Counted from the first letter of the stretch, positions 1-10,299 are shown. The stretch is 64,000 nt of DNA from Monodelphis domestica (GCF_027887165.1 NC_077230.1:344439850-344503849); one strand, 5' to 3'. Notes: generated by a model not told the origin, from the letters alone. Translations and numbers: made by a program.

Positions 1-214
1 TCAGGTCAATAGTGGCCGAATCCTCTCAGACAGGGAGAGCAAATCCTTTAGGACAAATGCCTGGAACAGAGAAGCCTTCAGCTGGTACAAGATCATCGTT
101 TCTAGGTATCTTTCGGGCTGTTATGGGCACAGAACAAACATTTCTGGCTTGTTTATTCTGCTGTGTCCCATAAGATGGAATTAGAGACCAAAGAGAGAAG
201 TTTCTGAGAGCCAG
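1..214. other. Unassigned sequence at window edge
   Basis: No gene, clear repeat or simple sequence is recognised here. The stretch runs directly into a CR1/L3-like 3' end. Confidence 0.4.
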
Positions 215-345
215 ATTCCTTCTTGACACAAAGCAAAACTCCCTCATCAAGTTATCTGCCAAGTGGAATGGGATGCCTCAGGAGACGGTGAGTTTCCCAT
301 CCCTGGAGGTCTTCAAGAAGAAGCTGGATGATCCTTCTGGAGTTG
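215..345 (+). mobile_element. CR1/L3-type LINE 3'-end fragment
   Basis: Frame-broken coding remnant of a CR1/L3 reverse transcriptase C-terminus. Around 262-335 it reads as W-N-G-M-P-Q-E followed by P-S-L-E-V-F-K-K-K-L-D-D, the ending typical of these LINEs. The 5' part is missing. Confidence 0.65.
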
Positions 346-727
346 TGTTTCAACCCGAGGTTCTAGGAGCCTTGGATTCACAATGTCTGCTTCTTGTGCA
401 ATCGAGAAACAAAGCTGACGCAGCCCCTGAGATGGGCAGGAGCTCAGAGCCCGGGCTTAAGGCCAGGGAACAGTCAGGGCCACAGCTAGGTTATTATTTA
501 TTATTCTGCAACAAAGGCACCAACCTTTACTGATTTAACTTTTGGGGTGACCTTGAATATGTTGCTTCCCACTTCTGAGCCTCGGTCTCCGCCTTTGGAA
601 AATAAAGGGCATAAAATAAGTGGCATTGATGGTTCTCTAAAATTCCTATCATCTATTATAATATTCTAATAGTGTTCTGGGGTTCTATGGAATTTTTCAA
701 CATCTTTAAAATTTAAAAAATTCTTTT
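346..727 (+). other. Mostly unassigned, with a MIR scrap
   Basis: Positions 535-640 resemble the MIR core in the forward sense (a 'gaccttg...cctcggtctcc...aaataaagg' pattern). Nothing else is recognised, and the last 70 bases are AT-rich. Confidence 0.4.
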
Positions 728-830
728 ATAATATTTTATTTCCCCCCCAAACATGTTGAAACAATTTTTAATATTTTTGGAAAAAAAATTTGAGTTCTAA
801 ATTCTCTCTTTCCTCCCCACCCTCCCTCCT
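728..830 (-). mobile_element. L1-type LINE 3' terminus, inverted
   Basis: Inverse of the A-rich 3' terminus seen in full at 29860-29944: an A/T block, then a 'gaacc/caaatt' block, then a pyrimidine tract that is the LINE's purine tract in reverse. Only the last 100 bp survive. Confidence 0.55.
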
Positions 831-1124
831 GGGTTCTATGTTCCAAGGGTTCTTCTGTTCTTAACATTCAATGTTCTATGCCCAGATGACTCTTTGAAAC
901 TCAACGCCACCCTCTTTTCCCAGCCTGCTTCCCTGACTTTTGGGTGAAGGGAGATGATAGCTATAAAGAACTCTTAAAATGGCAAAATGCTTTCTTTAAA
1001 TCTGTAAGTATTTTACAAAAGAAGGGCATTATTTGTTATCTTTGAAGAATCATAGAACCTGGAAATGGGAAAGGACTTTAGGGGTCAGCAGTCCCAATTC
1101 TCACTTGGCCTGGGAGTAGATCGA

Positions 1125-1390
1125 AGGGTAGGGTTGGGTGAGGATGAAGTCCGAGGGCAGGGGCAGGGGCAGGGGCAGTCCCATTCTGGGGTGTAGAGCC
1201 TGGCACAGAGTAGATGAAGAAATGCTTGTTGAGGGACCGACTGAGGCTCAGGGCAGGATCAAGGCTCAGTCTATAATCAGGAACAAGGGTCAGCGTCAAG
1301 GCTGAGGCTGGGGCTAGCATCAGGTTTCCATCTGAGGCAGGGTCAGAGCTCTGTCTGGGGCCAGAAGTGAAGGCTATCTGACCTTGTCTG
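1125..1390. repeat. Irregular G-rich minisatellite-like tract
   Basis: Repeated short words such as 'ggggca' (four in a row at 1155-1175), 'aggctcag', 'agggtcag' and 'gaggctgggg' make an irregular purine-rich array of about 200 bp. A similar texture recurs at 27025-27330. No exact period could be fixed by eye. Confidence 0.45.
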
Positions 1391-1944
1391 AAATGGAAAC
1401 ATCCTCATTAGGAATGCACTCTAATGACTGAGCTCACCGGCTCAGCGATGGCTTCTTACTGGAAGGACATCAGATGAATCAATGACTTGGAATGGCTCCA
1501 ATATTGACCTCAAGGAAACCAGTGTTCCTTTGGGGAAATGAGTTATTTGGCCCCCTCTTTCTGGCCTGTGAGCAAAGTCCTCCATCTTTGAGAAGATCAA
1601 GTGCTAACCTTAAGAGGTCCCTGCTCTGAAAAGGGAGGGATGGCCTCCTGCTGGGGTTTGGGTCAGACACATTAATGTGGGACCCTCAGAGCACCCCTGG
1701 ATAAAGGCATCGGCCAGATAAATATTCACATGGCTGCTGTGGTTTGTTCTGTCCATAGGACGAGGGAAAGCCTAATTTATGAGACCAGCAGAGTCGGGAG
1801 TTTGTCAAAGCTCATAGCCAAGAAAGCTTCTAGGGAGAGAAAGTCTTTCATGAATGCTGATGATGATTCTGAGCAGAAGACCACGAGGAAATGGTGCACA
1901 CTCCACTTCAGGCTTGGAGCAAGGGATGATCTTTGGTAAGGAGG
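1391..1944. other. Unassigned single-copy-looking sequence
   Basis: No open frame with codon structure and no recognised repeat. It ends in a short GAT/GAC run at 1960-1977 that precedes the MIR. Confidence 0.35.
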
Positions 1945-2180
1945 GAATAATAACAATAATGATGATGATGATGACGACTAGCATTTATTTAGCAGTTACT
2001 CCATGCTGGACATTGTGCTGTACAAATATTGTCTCATTTGATCTTCCCAACAACCTGGGAGGTAGATGCTATTATTATCCCTACTTTACAGATGAAGAAA
2101 CTGAGGCAAACAGAGTAGCTAAGTGACTTGCTCAAGGTCATACAATTAGCAAGTATCTGAGGTCAGATCTGAACTCAAGT
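1945..2180 (-). mobile_element. MIR-type CORE-SINE
   Basis: Inverted MIR landmarks in order: 'tctcatttgatc', 'acagatgaagaaactgaggc', 'aagtgacttgctcaaggtca' and a tRNA-like 'gaactcaagtct' end. Confidence 0.75.
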
Positions 2181-2182
2181 CT

Positions 2183-2712
2183 TTAAAAACAAAACAAAAC
2201 TTCACCTTCCATCTTAGAATCAAACTGTTTATTGTTTCCAAGTGTAAAAATTAAATTTAGTCTCTAGTAATAGAAATATTATATTTTAAGAGGTTTATTA
2301 AAGATTATTAGAAATCAAGGAATAAAGAAAATGCAAAATAGAAAAACCACATGCCTAGGCTGATTAGCCCATTCAAACCCCCCAAGCTTAGCTTACCCAC
2401 AGCATCATTAAGAAGAGTAGAGACCGAGTGTGAGTCAGAGAGCTAGTTAAATACTCATTGTGATCTCACCCAGGTGGGGACTCAGGTGAGATTATAGGGA
2501 ATTCTGGGAAGTACCAAGGACTTCTGGGGATTGAAGTCTGAGGTTCAAATCTCCATTTTTACACAAGGCAGGAGAGTGGTATAGGCTAGGCAATGGAGGT
2601 CAAGTGACTTGCACAGGGTCACACAGCTAGGAAGTGTCTGAGGTCAGATTTGAAGCTAGGATCTCCCATCTCTAGACCTGACTCTCAATCTATTGAGCCA
2701 CCCAACTGCCCC
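2183..2712 (-). mobile_element. SINE1-type element split by an LTR insertion
   Basis: The inverted SINE1-type element occupies 2183-2242 ('accttccatcttagaatc...') and resumes at 2564-2712 ('aggcaggagagtgg...ctgcccc'). The two halves join at the SINE word 'ttccaaggcag' once the 321-bp insertion and one CAAG copy are removed. Confidence 0.8.
2243..2563. mobile_element. Solo LTR of an endogenous retrovirus (probable)
   Basis: A 321-bp insertion begins TGTAAAAAT and ends ATTTTTACA. It is flanked by a perfect 4-bp duplication CAAG (2239-2242 and 2564-2567). TG...CA ends, a 9-bp terminal inverted repeat, a short target duplication, an internal AATAAA (about 2320) and no coding capacity fit a solo LTR. 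A non-autonomous DNA transposon with 4-bp duplication is the alternative. Confidence 0.65.
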
Positions 2713-3429
2713 CAACTCAAGTCTTTTCTGATTCTGGACCTAGAGCTCCATCCACTGCCTCACCTAACTGGCCTCAAGGGTAAATAAAGAGAGTAAGTGG
2801 GCTCTTCTAGATGGTTCTCTACTAGTTTTCAGACTTTCTGTTGTTACTATCCACAGGGACCAATAGGAGGAAGTTCTCCATGACTAGGAAAAAGTGCCAG
2901 CCTCTGTCACAAGGCTCTTGGGCTTTGGCCTTTTCCTCCACTCTCCTGCTTTGGAAGGAATCCTGTCTTCTTCTACACTCATCTTCATTCAGCACATATG
3001 GACAGATGGTTCAAGAGAAAAACTGTATTATCTCGTCAGGAGAAGAATTGGCCCAGGTTATATGTCATGCAATCGCAGAACCTCAGAGTTGGAAAGATCC
3101 TCTAGGGCCATTAGAAATTGGGACTCCACCCCTGGGATCCCTGAAGGAGGTGCTGGTGTTTAATAACAGGTCTGGAGCTGAGAGAGGATATATGCACACC
3201 CTTTTATGTCTAATTTGAATTATTAGCACATTCTAAGTCTAGACAAATAAAATGTGGCCCAGATTGGTGGTGGTTATCAATTTCTGAGTGTAAATGCTTA
3301 CAATGAAAATTTCACATTAAGATTTTTTAAGCTGGTTAGAACTGCCTCTCACTCATCTTGAGATCCCTGACTCTGGTGGGTGAGCTTTTGTCTTCTCTTG
3401 CTAGGGTTCAGGCCCCCTTACTATGTCCT
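2713..3429. other. Unassigned sequence
   Basis: Forward frames up to 125 codons are open here but show no recognisable protein. Positions 3070-3120 resemble the 'cagagttggaaagatc' head common to MIR3/L3-tailed repeats. Otherwise nothing is seen. Confidence 0.35.
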
Positions 3430-3575
3430 GGCTATCTCTATACCTCTCCCATATGACCCCCCCCTTTTCAGGTCCCCTTTATGTATTCTGTTACCCATTA
3501 AGTTCCCCCAAAGCCAAGGGCTGCCTTGCTATCCCTAGCACTTAGCACAGTGTCTGGAACAGAATAAATGCTTAA
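3430..3575 (+). mobile_element. L2/MIR-type 3' end
   Basis: Contains the shared L2/MIR terminal signature 'cacttagcacagtgtctgg' followed by 'aataaatgcttaataa', degraded but in order. Confidence 0.65.
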
Positions 3576-3579
3576 TAAG

Positions 3580-4112
3580 AGTTCTCTCTTCCATTCCCCT
3601 CTCTCCATTCTTTTCTCCTTTCTCTCTTTCCCTCTCCTCTTTTCCTCTCTCTTCCTCCCTTTATCTCTCTGCCTCTCTGTCTTTGTCTCTCTCTCTTGCC
3701 TACCACCTATTTCTCCCCTCTCCTTTTTTCTTTCTTTTCTTTCTCTCTCTTTCTCCCTCCCTCCCCTATCTCTGTTTCTATCTCCCATCACCTATTTCTT
3801 CCCTCTCCTTTTCTTTTTACTTTTCTCTTTCTTTCTCCTTCTCTTCCCCTATCTCTGTCTCTATCTCTCTCTCCCATAATCTACATATTCTTTCTCCTTT
3901 TCTGCTTTTCCCTTTTCCTCTCTCTCCCTTTCTCCCTCCCCATCTCTCTCTTTCTCACCACTTATTTCTCCCCTCTCTTTTTCTATTTCTCCCTTTCTCT
4001 CTCCCTCCTTCCTCCTCTCTCTGCCTCTCCCTTTCCCTCCCTCCCTCTCCCTTCCTCCTTCTTTCTTATCTCCCTCCTTTCTCTCTCTTTCCATCTCTAT
4101 TACTCCCTCGTC
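3580..4112 (+). repeat. Polypyrimidine tract (C/T-rich, 530 bp)
   Basis: Nearly uninterrupted C/T on the plus strand with no dominant short unit, broken by rare 'accacctatttc' interludes at about 3702, 3788 and 3957. Open frames across it on both strands (Leu/Ser/Phe or Lys/Arg/Glu) are composition artefacts. Confidence 0.85.
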
Positions 4113-4117
4113 AACAA

Positions 4118-4240
4118 AATGACAATAATTTAAATACATCTAACAGCTCACATTTCTATAGTGCTTTACAAAGCAACTTTCCTTCTAATAGCTCTGCAAG
4201 GTCAAGAATACAAATACTATTTCCCCCATTTTACAGGTGA
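4118..4240 (-). mobile_element. MIR-type fragment
   Basis: Inverted MIR 3' half: 'acatttctatagtgcttta' through 'ccattttacaggtga'. Confidence 0.65.
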
Positions 4241-4999
4241 AATTTATGCTCTTTCATTCCCAATTCAGTGTTCTCCCCACTTCCTTTGCTGTCTCTCCCC
4301 TTCCTCTAGGATCACCTGAATGATTGTTGTTCCTTGTAATCAGTTCTGTTAATTTTCAGGCTGAGCTCTTTGCCCTTACCTTTCTTTTAGTCCTAACAGG
4401 AACCTATTTTTCTTCCTTTCTAGACTACAGGCACATCCTCTTCTGAGACCTTGGGAATGTTCTTTCCTCTCTCTGGGCTTCAGTTTCCTCCTCAGAAAAA
4501 CATGGAGGTGGTAGACTACAATCTTTGTTCTAAGGCATATTTCTTTTCAGAATCTTTGGATCCTTATGACCCTCGATGTCCATCCTCTGTCTCCAGACCT
4601 TGTTCTCAGGTCTAGCTAGTTCAGCCCATTCTGCTTGGAATCAACACATTCTTGGAACAACTTGGCACTAACAGCTTGGATTCCGTTAGGGCTTTTGACA
4701 GCAAATTGCTTTACAATGAAGATCTCAGGAGACCTCATCTGAGCTCTGGGAGGAGAGACAAAGGGAACATTATTATGCCCATCATACAGATGAGGAAACT
4801 GAACAAATGCATGAGCAATATATTTTTGGCATTTTTTTGTATGCAAATACCCATATTTATGTGTATGTATATATGGAAGCACACACACACTCAAGGATAT
4901 TATATGATCATAGATTGTTAGAGACTGACTAGATATTAAAGAGAATTCAATCTAATCTCCTCATTGTACAGAATTGGTGGTGGGGGACAGCAAAATGGG
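4241..4999. other. Mostly unassigned, with MIR scraps
   Basis: MIR fragments lie at 4435-4520 (plus sense) and 4745-4805 (minus sense). A short CA run occurs at about 4879-4890. No gene is seen. Confidence 0.4.
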
Positions 5000-5700
5000 C
5001 CATGGATAGAAATTTAAATCCTACCTCAGATATTTGCTAGCTGTGTGACTCTGGGCAAGTCACTTAATCTCTGTCTGCCTCACTTTCCCTTACTTATAAA
5101 ATGGAGAGAATAATAGTACCCACCAAAGGACCAACATGATGATTACAAAAAAATCCTGGAAAGAAATATGGAGGATGCAAAGTGAAAGAACCAGGAGAAC
5201 ATTGTACACATTAACTGCAATAAAGTATGATAATCAACTGGGAATGGCTTAATTATTAGCAGCAATGCAAGGAACCAGGACAACTCCAAGGGACTCATGA
5301 TGAAAAAGGCAACCCATCTGCCATAAAGGAAATGATGGAGTCTGAATGCAGATTGAAATGTGCCAGTTTTGCCTTTATTTCTTCCATGACTTTTTTTCTT
5401 AGTGTAAGTGATATGTCTTCTTCCACAACATGATGAACATGGAAATATGTATTCCCTGATAACACGTACAACATATATCCTATTACCTGCCATCTTGGGG
5501 AAGGGAAAGAGTGGGAAGGAAGAAGGGAGAGAACATGGATTGCAAAACTGTCAGAAAATGATCAGTGATACATAATCTGGGAAAAAAAAACTTGAAGAAA
5601 TAATATCTACCCTACAAGGTTGCCTTGAGGATCAGATGAGATAACAGATGTAAACAGCTTTGTAAACCTCAAGGTGCCAGATAAATGCTAGTTAATTAGT
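5000..5700 (+). mobile_element. MIR split by an L1 insertion
   Basis: MIR reads from 5000 ('aatcctacctcagat...ctgtgtgactctgggcaagt') to 5121 and resumes at 5599 ('aataatatctaccc...gataaatgctagtta'). The junction copies aataatagtaccc (5109-5121) and aataatatctaccc (5599-5612) are the diverged target-site duplication. Confidence 0.75.
5122..5598 (+). mobile_element. 5'-truncated L1-type LINE 3' end
   Basis: Shares landmarks with 29272-29944 in the same order: 'tgcaaagtgaa', 'accaggagaacattgtacac', 'atgatcaac', 'gactcatgatgaaaa', 'ggagtctgaatgcagat', a purine tract, then an A-run. It ends in poly(A) and lies inside a MIR with a target duplication. Confidence 0.7.
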
Positions 5701-5789
5701 GGCAGAACCACTTTTAGAACCAAAGTTTTCTGACTCCAGATTGATTATACAAATGTTTATAGATTTATGCATGTATGTAACAATAGCAA

Positions 5790-6005
5790 TGGTCTCTATT
5801 TCTGAAACTCCTTAAGGTTTAAGACACGTTCCTCTCACAACAATCTTGTGAGGTAAGAATTACTAGTCCTATGCTCCTCATTTAACAAATGAGGAAACTG
5901 AGGCTCCACATGGGCAGGTGTTACATAGCTACTAAGTGTTAGAGCCCAAACTGAAGCCCAGGTATCTCTGATTCCAGTTTTGCAGGCTTTTCACCATGCT
6001 CTGCT
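5790..6005 (-). mobile_element. MIR-type CORE-SINE
   Basis: Inverted MIR landmarks: 'ctcacaacaatcttgtgagg', 'aaatgaggaaactgaggct' and 'gttacatagctactaagtg'. Confidence 0.65.
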
Positions 6006-6048
6006 GCTTTGTTACATAAGTAATAAAGTTCTATATGTCTATGCAATG

Positions 6049-6182
6049 TGTCCCAAAAGTCTTTACCCTCAATAAGCCTCAATAACTTAAAGTTAGAATA
6101 AGTTATAAATAAGTAATGAGTATAATAAGTTATAAATAAGTAAGCTTCAATAACTTCCAGCCTCACTAAGACTTCTGGGACA
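6049..6182. mobile_element. Mariner-type MITE with internal tandem repeat
   Basis: Ends TGTCCCAAAAGTCTT and AAGACTTCTGGGACA form an imperfect terminal inverted repeat. Inside, a 20-bp word starting at 6097 recurs exactly at 6124 (period 27 bp), so the element grew by internal duplication. No transposase remnant. Confidence 0.7.
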
Positions 6183-6186
6183 TCTG

Positions 6187-6309
6187 TATCTATGCATTTT
6201 TCAAGATTCTTACCTTCCATCTTAGAATCAATAATGTGACTTGGTTCCAAGACTGGAGAACAGTAAGAGCGAGGCAATGGGGGTTAAGTGCCACTATCTA
6301 TGCATTTTT
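6187..6309 (-). mobile_element. Truncated SINE1-type copy with target duplication
   Basis: About 90 bp of inverted SINE1 tail half ('cttaccttccatcttagaat...gggggttaagtg') lies between copies of tatctatgcattttt (6187-6201 and 6295-6309). The duplication shows a 5'-truncated insertion beside the mariner MITE. Confidence 0.75.
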
Positions 6310-6509
6310 TAAATTAAAAATATTTTATTTTATAAACATCAGCAAATATGAGCATTTCTATTTAAAAGAACAGAAAAGAGGATGATAAGTTAAAATGTGA
6401 CCTCCATTATCTAGTTTGTTTTCTTAAAGGATGTATTAAATTTATCATGAGAGTAACAAAATTTCCCTACTTGTCGGTGTCCCTTTCTGAATGTCCTTAA
6501 ACTCTCATC

Positions 6510-6674
6510 TTTTTTTAACTCTTACCTTCTGTCTTAGAATCAGTATTGGTTCCAAGGCAGAAGAGTGGTAAGGGCAAGGCAAGGGGAGTTAAATGACTTG
6601 CCTAGAGTCACATAGCTAGCTTAGATTTGAGCCCAGGACTTCCTTTCTATTCACTATGCTACCTAGCTGCCCCA
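6510..6674 (-). mobile_element. SINE1-type element
   Basis: Inverted element from a T-rich tail ('ttttttaactcttaccttc') to its head ('tgctacctagctgcccc'). Slightly deleted in the middle. Confidence 0.85.
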
Positions 6675-6969
6675 TCTGTTTGGTTTTTAATGTTTCATTG
6701 AAACTCTTTTCTTCCTTTTTTGGGGTGGGGTGGGGTGGGGAAGGCAACATTATTTCCATCTATCAGCTCCATCCCAACAACTTCTCTTGACCAGAGTAGT
6801 AGCCCTTTCTTGTAATACACAGGATGTATTTGTCTAATATGAATTTATCAAGCACATTCATATCCACTAGGCGATGAACTATGGGAAAATCAACTTTCCT
6901 ATCTAGACAGCATTGAGTACAGGTGCTATGCATGTTTCAGTAAATGCTTAATAAATATTTGTTGAATCG
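6675..6969 (+). other. Unassigned, with a short L2/MIR tail
   Basis: Positions 6940-6968 read 'cagtaaatgcttaataaat', an L2/MIR-like terminus. A run of 'ggggt' occurs at 6721-6740. Nothing else is recognised. Confidence 0.4.
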
Positions 6970-7205
6970 TTGTGGTCAATAATAATATCAACTCCTATTT
7001 ACATAGCCCTTTAGAATTTACTGTGCTTTCCTCACAGTTCTAAGGGAGACAGGGCAAGAATTATTATCCTCATTTTACAGAGGAGAAAACTGAGGCTTGA
7101 GGAGGGGGAGTGATTTGTCTAAATTTGTCTAAATATCTAGAAAATGAATATTGGAGTTGGGACTCAACTTAGATCTAGATTTCAAATCTAGGGTCACCTC
7201 TCAAT
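6970..7205 (-). mobile_element. MIR-type CORE-SINE
   Basis: Inverted MIR: 'tatttacatagccctttaga', 'cattttacagaggagaaaac', 'gtgatttgtctaaat', with a small 'tttgtctaaa' duplication at about 7113-7131. Confidence 0.65.
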
Positions 7206-7229
7206 CTTCATGGTTATAATTCTGGGGAG

Positions 7230-7660
7230 GGGCAGCCAAGTGATGGCAAAGGCTACAGGATGCTCATCTGCCTTCCACTCCCCTCCCAAAGTCTCAGCTT
7301 CAGCTCCAGTGGCCTGATCTCATTCCTCTCCCCTCCCTTTCCTAGGACTTCTTTCCCCAACCCCCAGATGGTTAAGCTGTAAATTACACACAAAGGTCTT
7401 TAGCCTCCTCTGGAAAGATGCCACGAAGCTGCTCCAGCCAGGGACAGATCAAGGGCAGACCCAGCTGCCTTCCTGTCCATCAGCCCATCTGTCAGGCAAG
7501 GGGGAACCTTCACCCAGCTGGGGCTCATTTGGGGCAAGGGAGGGCCTTTATTGATGAGAAGGATGGCAAAAGGGAGCTGAGATGCAAACGATAGGACCTT
7601 AGGGGGTGGGGAGAGGATTATTCTCAGAAATAGAGCCTATCTGTGGCTTAGAAATGCTTG
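7230..7660. other. Unique, moderately GC-rich stretch; possible regulatory element
   Basis: No repeat is recognised. It holds 'cacacaaaggtcttt' at about 7387, which resembles a nuclear-receptor (HNF4-type) half-site arrangement, and 'atttattgatgag'-like words. No exon structure is evident. The regulatory role is an inference from low repeat content only. Confidence 0.25.
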
Positions 7661-7839
7661 GGTCAAAATGGCCCTTTGTGAAGGTGAACGAATGTTTTCC
7701 TTATCCCCAAAGTCAGATGTGATCATGTCTTCCTTCCTCTCGATTCCACCCCCCCACTCCCATAGTTTTTTGTATTGCTTGGCTCTATGGAATTATGCTA
7801 GACTTACTGCAAAGGAAAGAACACTGGACTCTAGGCAGG
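7661..7839. other. Unassigned
   Basis: A short forward open frame is present but has no recognisable product. Confidence 0.3.
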
Positions 7840-8720
7840 GGATTACAGAACTAGATCTTGAAGAGATCTCAAAGTCCATATAATCCACCCTCCTTTGCTT
7901 ACAGATGAGGAAACTGGCCCAGAGAAGTAAAATAATTTGCTGGAGGTTGCACAGGGAGCACAAGAAAAATTTCAGAGAGAAATTGAGATCTAATGGGATA
8001 TCTGTGAAGTATTTTACAAACCTTAAGTGCTGTCTAAAAGCTAGTGGTTATTATTCTTTTCATTAACTAGAGCTGATAGCATAGTTTTAGACCTATTAGG
8101 GACCTCAGAGGCCATCTAGTATTTTCATTTTAGAGATGGAGAAACTGAGACCTATTAGGTAAAGTGACCTGCCTGAGATCATACAGTTAAATAAGCATTG
8201 AGTCCAGCTCCACTGACTCCAGAATCAATGCTCTTTTCACTCTGCCCATTGTGCCTGCCTTACTTAGGAGGTTCATGTCCTGGCTCTGTCCCTTTCTTGG
8301 TGGATGGCCCTGACTGAGTCATTCAACTTTCATAAGTTTCAATTTCTTCATCTGTATAAGAAAAATGCTCTCACAAGGGTATTATGAGGAGCAAATGAGA
8401 TAGGAATAAACGAAAAAGGAGTTATCAGCAAATTATAAATTATTTTTGCAATAATAATACTAGAACAGTAATGATAATAATGAGCATTTATAGGACACTT
8501 TAAGATTTTACAAGATTACCTCCTTTGATCCTCACAACAACCTTGGCTCATTGGACCTATCTTATTGGACCTATTTATCTTTTCTTACAGATGAGGAAAC
8601 TGATATGCAGAGGACATTAATGGTTGCCCAGGAACTTGCCTAGGATCAGGCAACTAGTGGCAGAGCAGGTTTTGAACTAAGTCCTCCTGACTCCAAGGTA
8701 GCACTCTGTCCATTGCTCAC
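7840..8720. mobile_element. Cluster of four MIR-type elements
   Basis: Consecutive MIR-like copies: 7840-7960 (minus, with a plus-sense MIR tail scrap at 8000-8060), 8085-8265 (minus), 8270-8460 (plus, 'tttcttcatctgtataag') and 8470-8720 (minus, 'acagatgaggaaactgatat'). Each shows the core 'gatgaggaaactg' or its inverse. Confidence 0.65.
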
Positions 8721-8779
8721 TTATAAACAGACTTCATGCCTTTGAATACCCATCTGTGTTTATACTCCATTAATCATCA

Positions 8780-8965
8780 ACATGAGTTGTTGTTTGTCCT
8801 TCATTTCAAAGAGGACCATGAAATCATGGGTGAAGTCTTGACTTGTGCATGAATTTGAAATGGGAGGTAAAGCAGAGTCGCACTAAGGGATCAGCTTCAC
8901 TGTCTCTTCTGGAGTCCTTGAAGTCCAGTGGCAAGACAAAAGTCAGGACAATTGGTGATGGACAA
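8780..8965 (+). mobile_element. Marsupial SINE (non-MIR, non-MAR1 type)
   Basis: Begins 'gttgtttgtccttcatttc' and 'aaagaggaccatgaaatca', and ends with 'ggcaagacaaaagtcagga'. The last block recurs at 31485-31515, so two copies of the family exist in the window. Family name not certain. Confidence 0.55.
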
Positions 8966-9309
8966 GAGTATTCCCTTTAGCAATACCGATCTTAATTAAT
9001 TCTAATCCAGGTCTTCACATGGTTTTTCCACAGGAAGGTCCATATGATGGGGCAGGGGACATCTTCCTGCTTTCTGGACATTTTAAGGATATTAATGGAT
9101 TCTAAAGCTGCCCGCTGGTTCTCCTGGGATCTCATTGTCTGAGCAGCCTACTCCTTTTCTCTCATTCATTCTTGGGGGGAAAATCCTTTATATCCCTGCA
9201 TCCATATAGCTTCTTGTTTGTCAGGTTTCCCCAAACTGTTCAAACACATCATGAACTTTTTTCACAGCTTCTGAATAATCTTCAATTATAATTCTTTAGA
9301 TACTGCAGA
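8966..9309. other. Unassigned
   Basis: No gene or repeat recognised. Confidence 0.35.
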
Positions 9310-9440
9310 AGCTGTGGGAGTAGAGCCAGACTAGATTGGGTTCAGGTCCAGCACTCATTACTTGCATGATTTTGGGCAAGTTACTTGGCCTTTCTGAGTC
9401 TCATCTATTAAATGAGAAGATAATGCTTAAATTCCACAAT
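9310..9440 (+). mobile_element. MIR-type fragment
   Basis: Plus-sense core: 'gattttgggcaagttacttg', 'ctgagtctcatctattaaat'. Confidence 0.6.
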
Positions 9441-9462
9441 TCATAGAGTTATTGTGAGTATT

Positions 9463-9700
9463 GAGTGATACAATGGATAAAGCACTGGACTTGGAGCCAA
9501 TAAGACTCATCTTCTGAGTTCAAATATGGCTTCAGATACTTCTAGCTGTGTGACCCTGGATAATTCACTTAACCCTGTTAGCCTCAGTTTCTTCATCTGC
9601 CAAATGAGCAGGAGAAGGAAATGGCAAACTACTCTAGTAACTTTGCCAAGAAAACCCCAAATGGGGTCATGAAAAGTCAGAAACATCTGAAAAATTCCTA
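9463..9700 (+). mobile_element. MAR1-like SINE
   Basis: Full-length plus-sense copy: tRNA-like head ('atacaatggataaagcactg'), CORE ('gtgtgaccctggataattca', 'tcatctgccaaatgagc') and MAR1 body ('aaggaaatggcaaactactc', 'ccccaaatggggtcatgaaa'). Confidence 0.85.
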
Positions 9701-9829
9701 AAATCGTAAGGATAGTGCTCAAAAAATCTTATTCCATCCAGATACATAACACAATTGAGATCTTGGTAACTGCTATTTATCCATCTGTAGCTCATTCTTT
9801 TTCTCTTTAAGAAAAATTACAATTTACCT

Positions 9830-10020
9830 TTTCTAATGATAAGAATTTATTTTTTATCCCTCCCACCTTGTCTCCCTGGGGAAAAAAGAAAAAGTTTATG
9901 TAAGAAATTCACATAGACAAGTTCCTATCTTGGCATGCCCCAAAACATAGGTTTTTCATTCTGCATCTTTAGTCCATCATTATCTCAGTATGTCATCCTT
10001 CTGGATGTTCTGGACCTGGC
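9830..10020 (-). mobile_element. L1-type 3'-end fragment, inverted (tentative)
   Basis: T-rich start, pyrimidine block, then 'agacaagttcctatc' and related words follow the order of other inverted LINE 3' ends at 12010 and 27478. Divergence is high. Confidence 0.35.
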
Positions 10021-10047
10021 TCACACCTAAATCTCTACCATAATATT

Positions 10048-10286
10048 TTTTTGGTTCAGTTATTTTTGGTCATGTCCAACTCTTCATGACCGCATTTGGT
10101 GTTTTCTTGGTCAAAATACTAGAGTGGTGTTGCCATTTCCTTCTCCAACTCATTTTACAGGTGAGAAAGGTAAGGCAAATAGGGTGAAGTGACTTAGGGT
10201 CACACAGTAATTATCTGAGGTAAGATTTGAACTCAGGAAGATGGATCTTCCTGACTCCAGGCTGGAACTCTATCCACTTTGTCCCC
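10048..10286 (-). mobile_element. MAR1-like SINE
   Basis: Inverted full-length copy: 'ggtcatgtccaactcttcat', 'tgccatttccttctccaact', 'gatttgaactcaggaagatg', 'ctctatccactttgtcccc'. Its head end directly abuts the large CCTT microsatellite. Confidence 0.85.
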
Positions 10287-10299
10287 CTCCCCCCCAGTT

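Noticed and set aside
3498-4240. Several frames on both strands in the 3.6-4.1 kb region
   Set aside because: Polypyrimidine/polypurine composition; no protein-like sequence.
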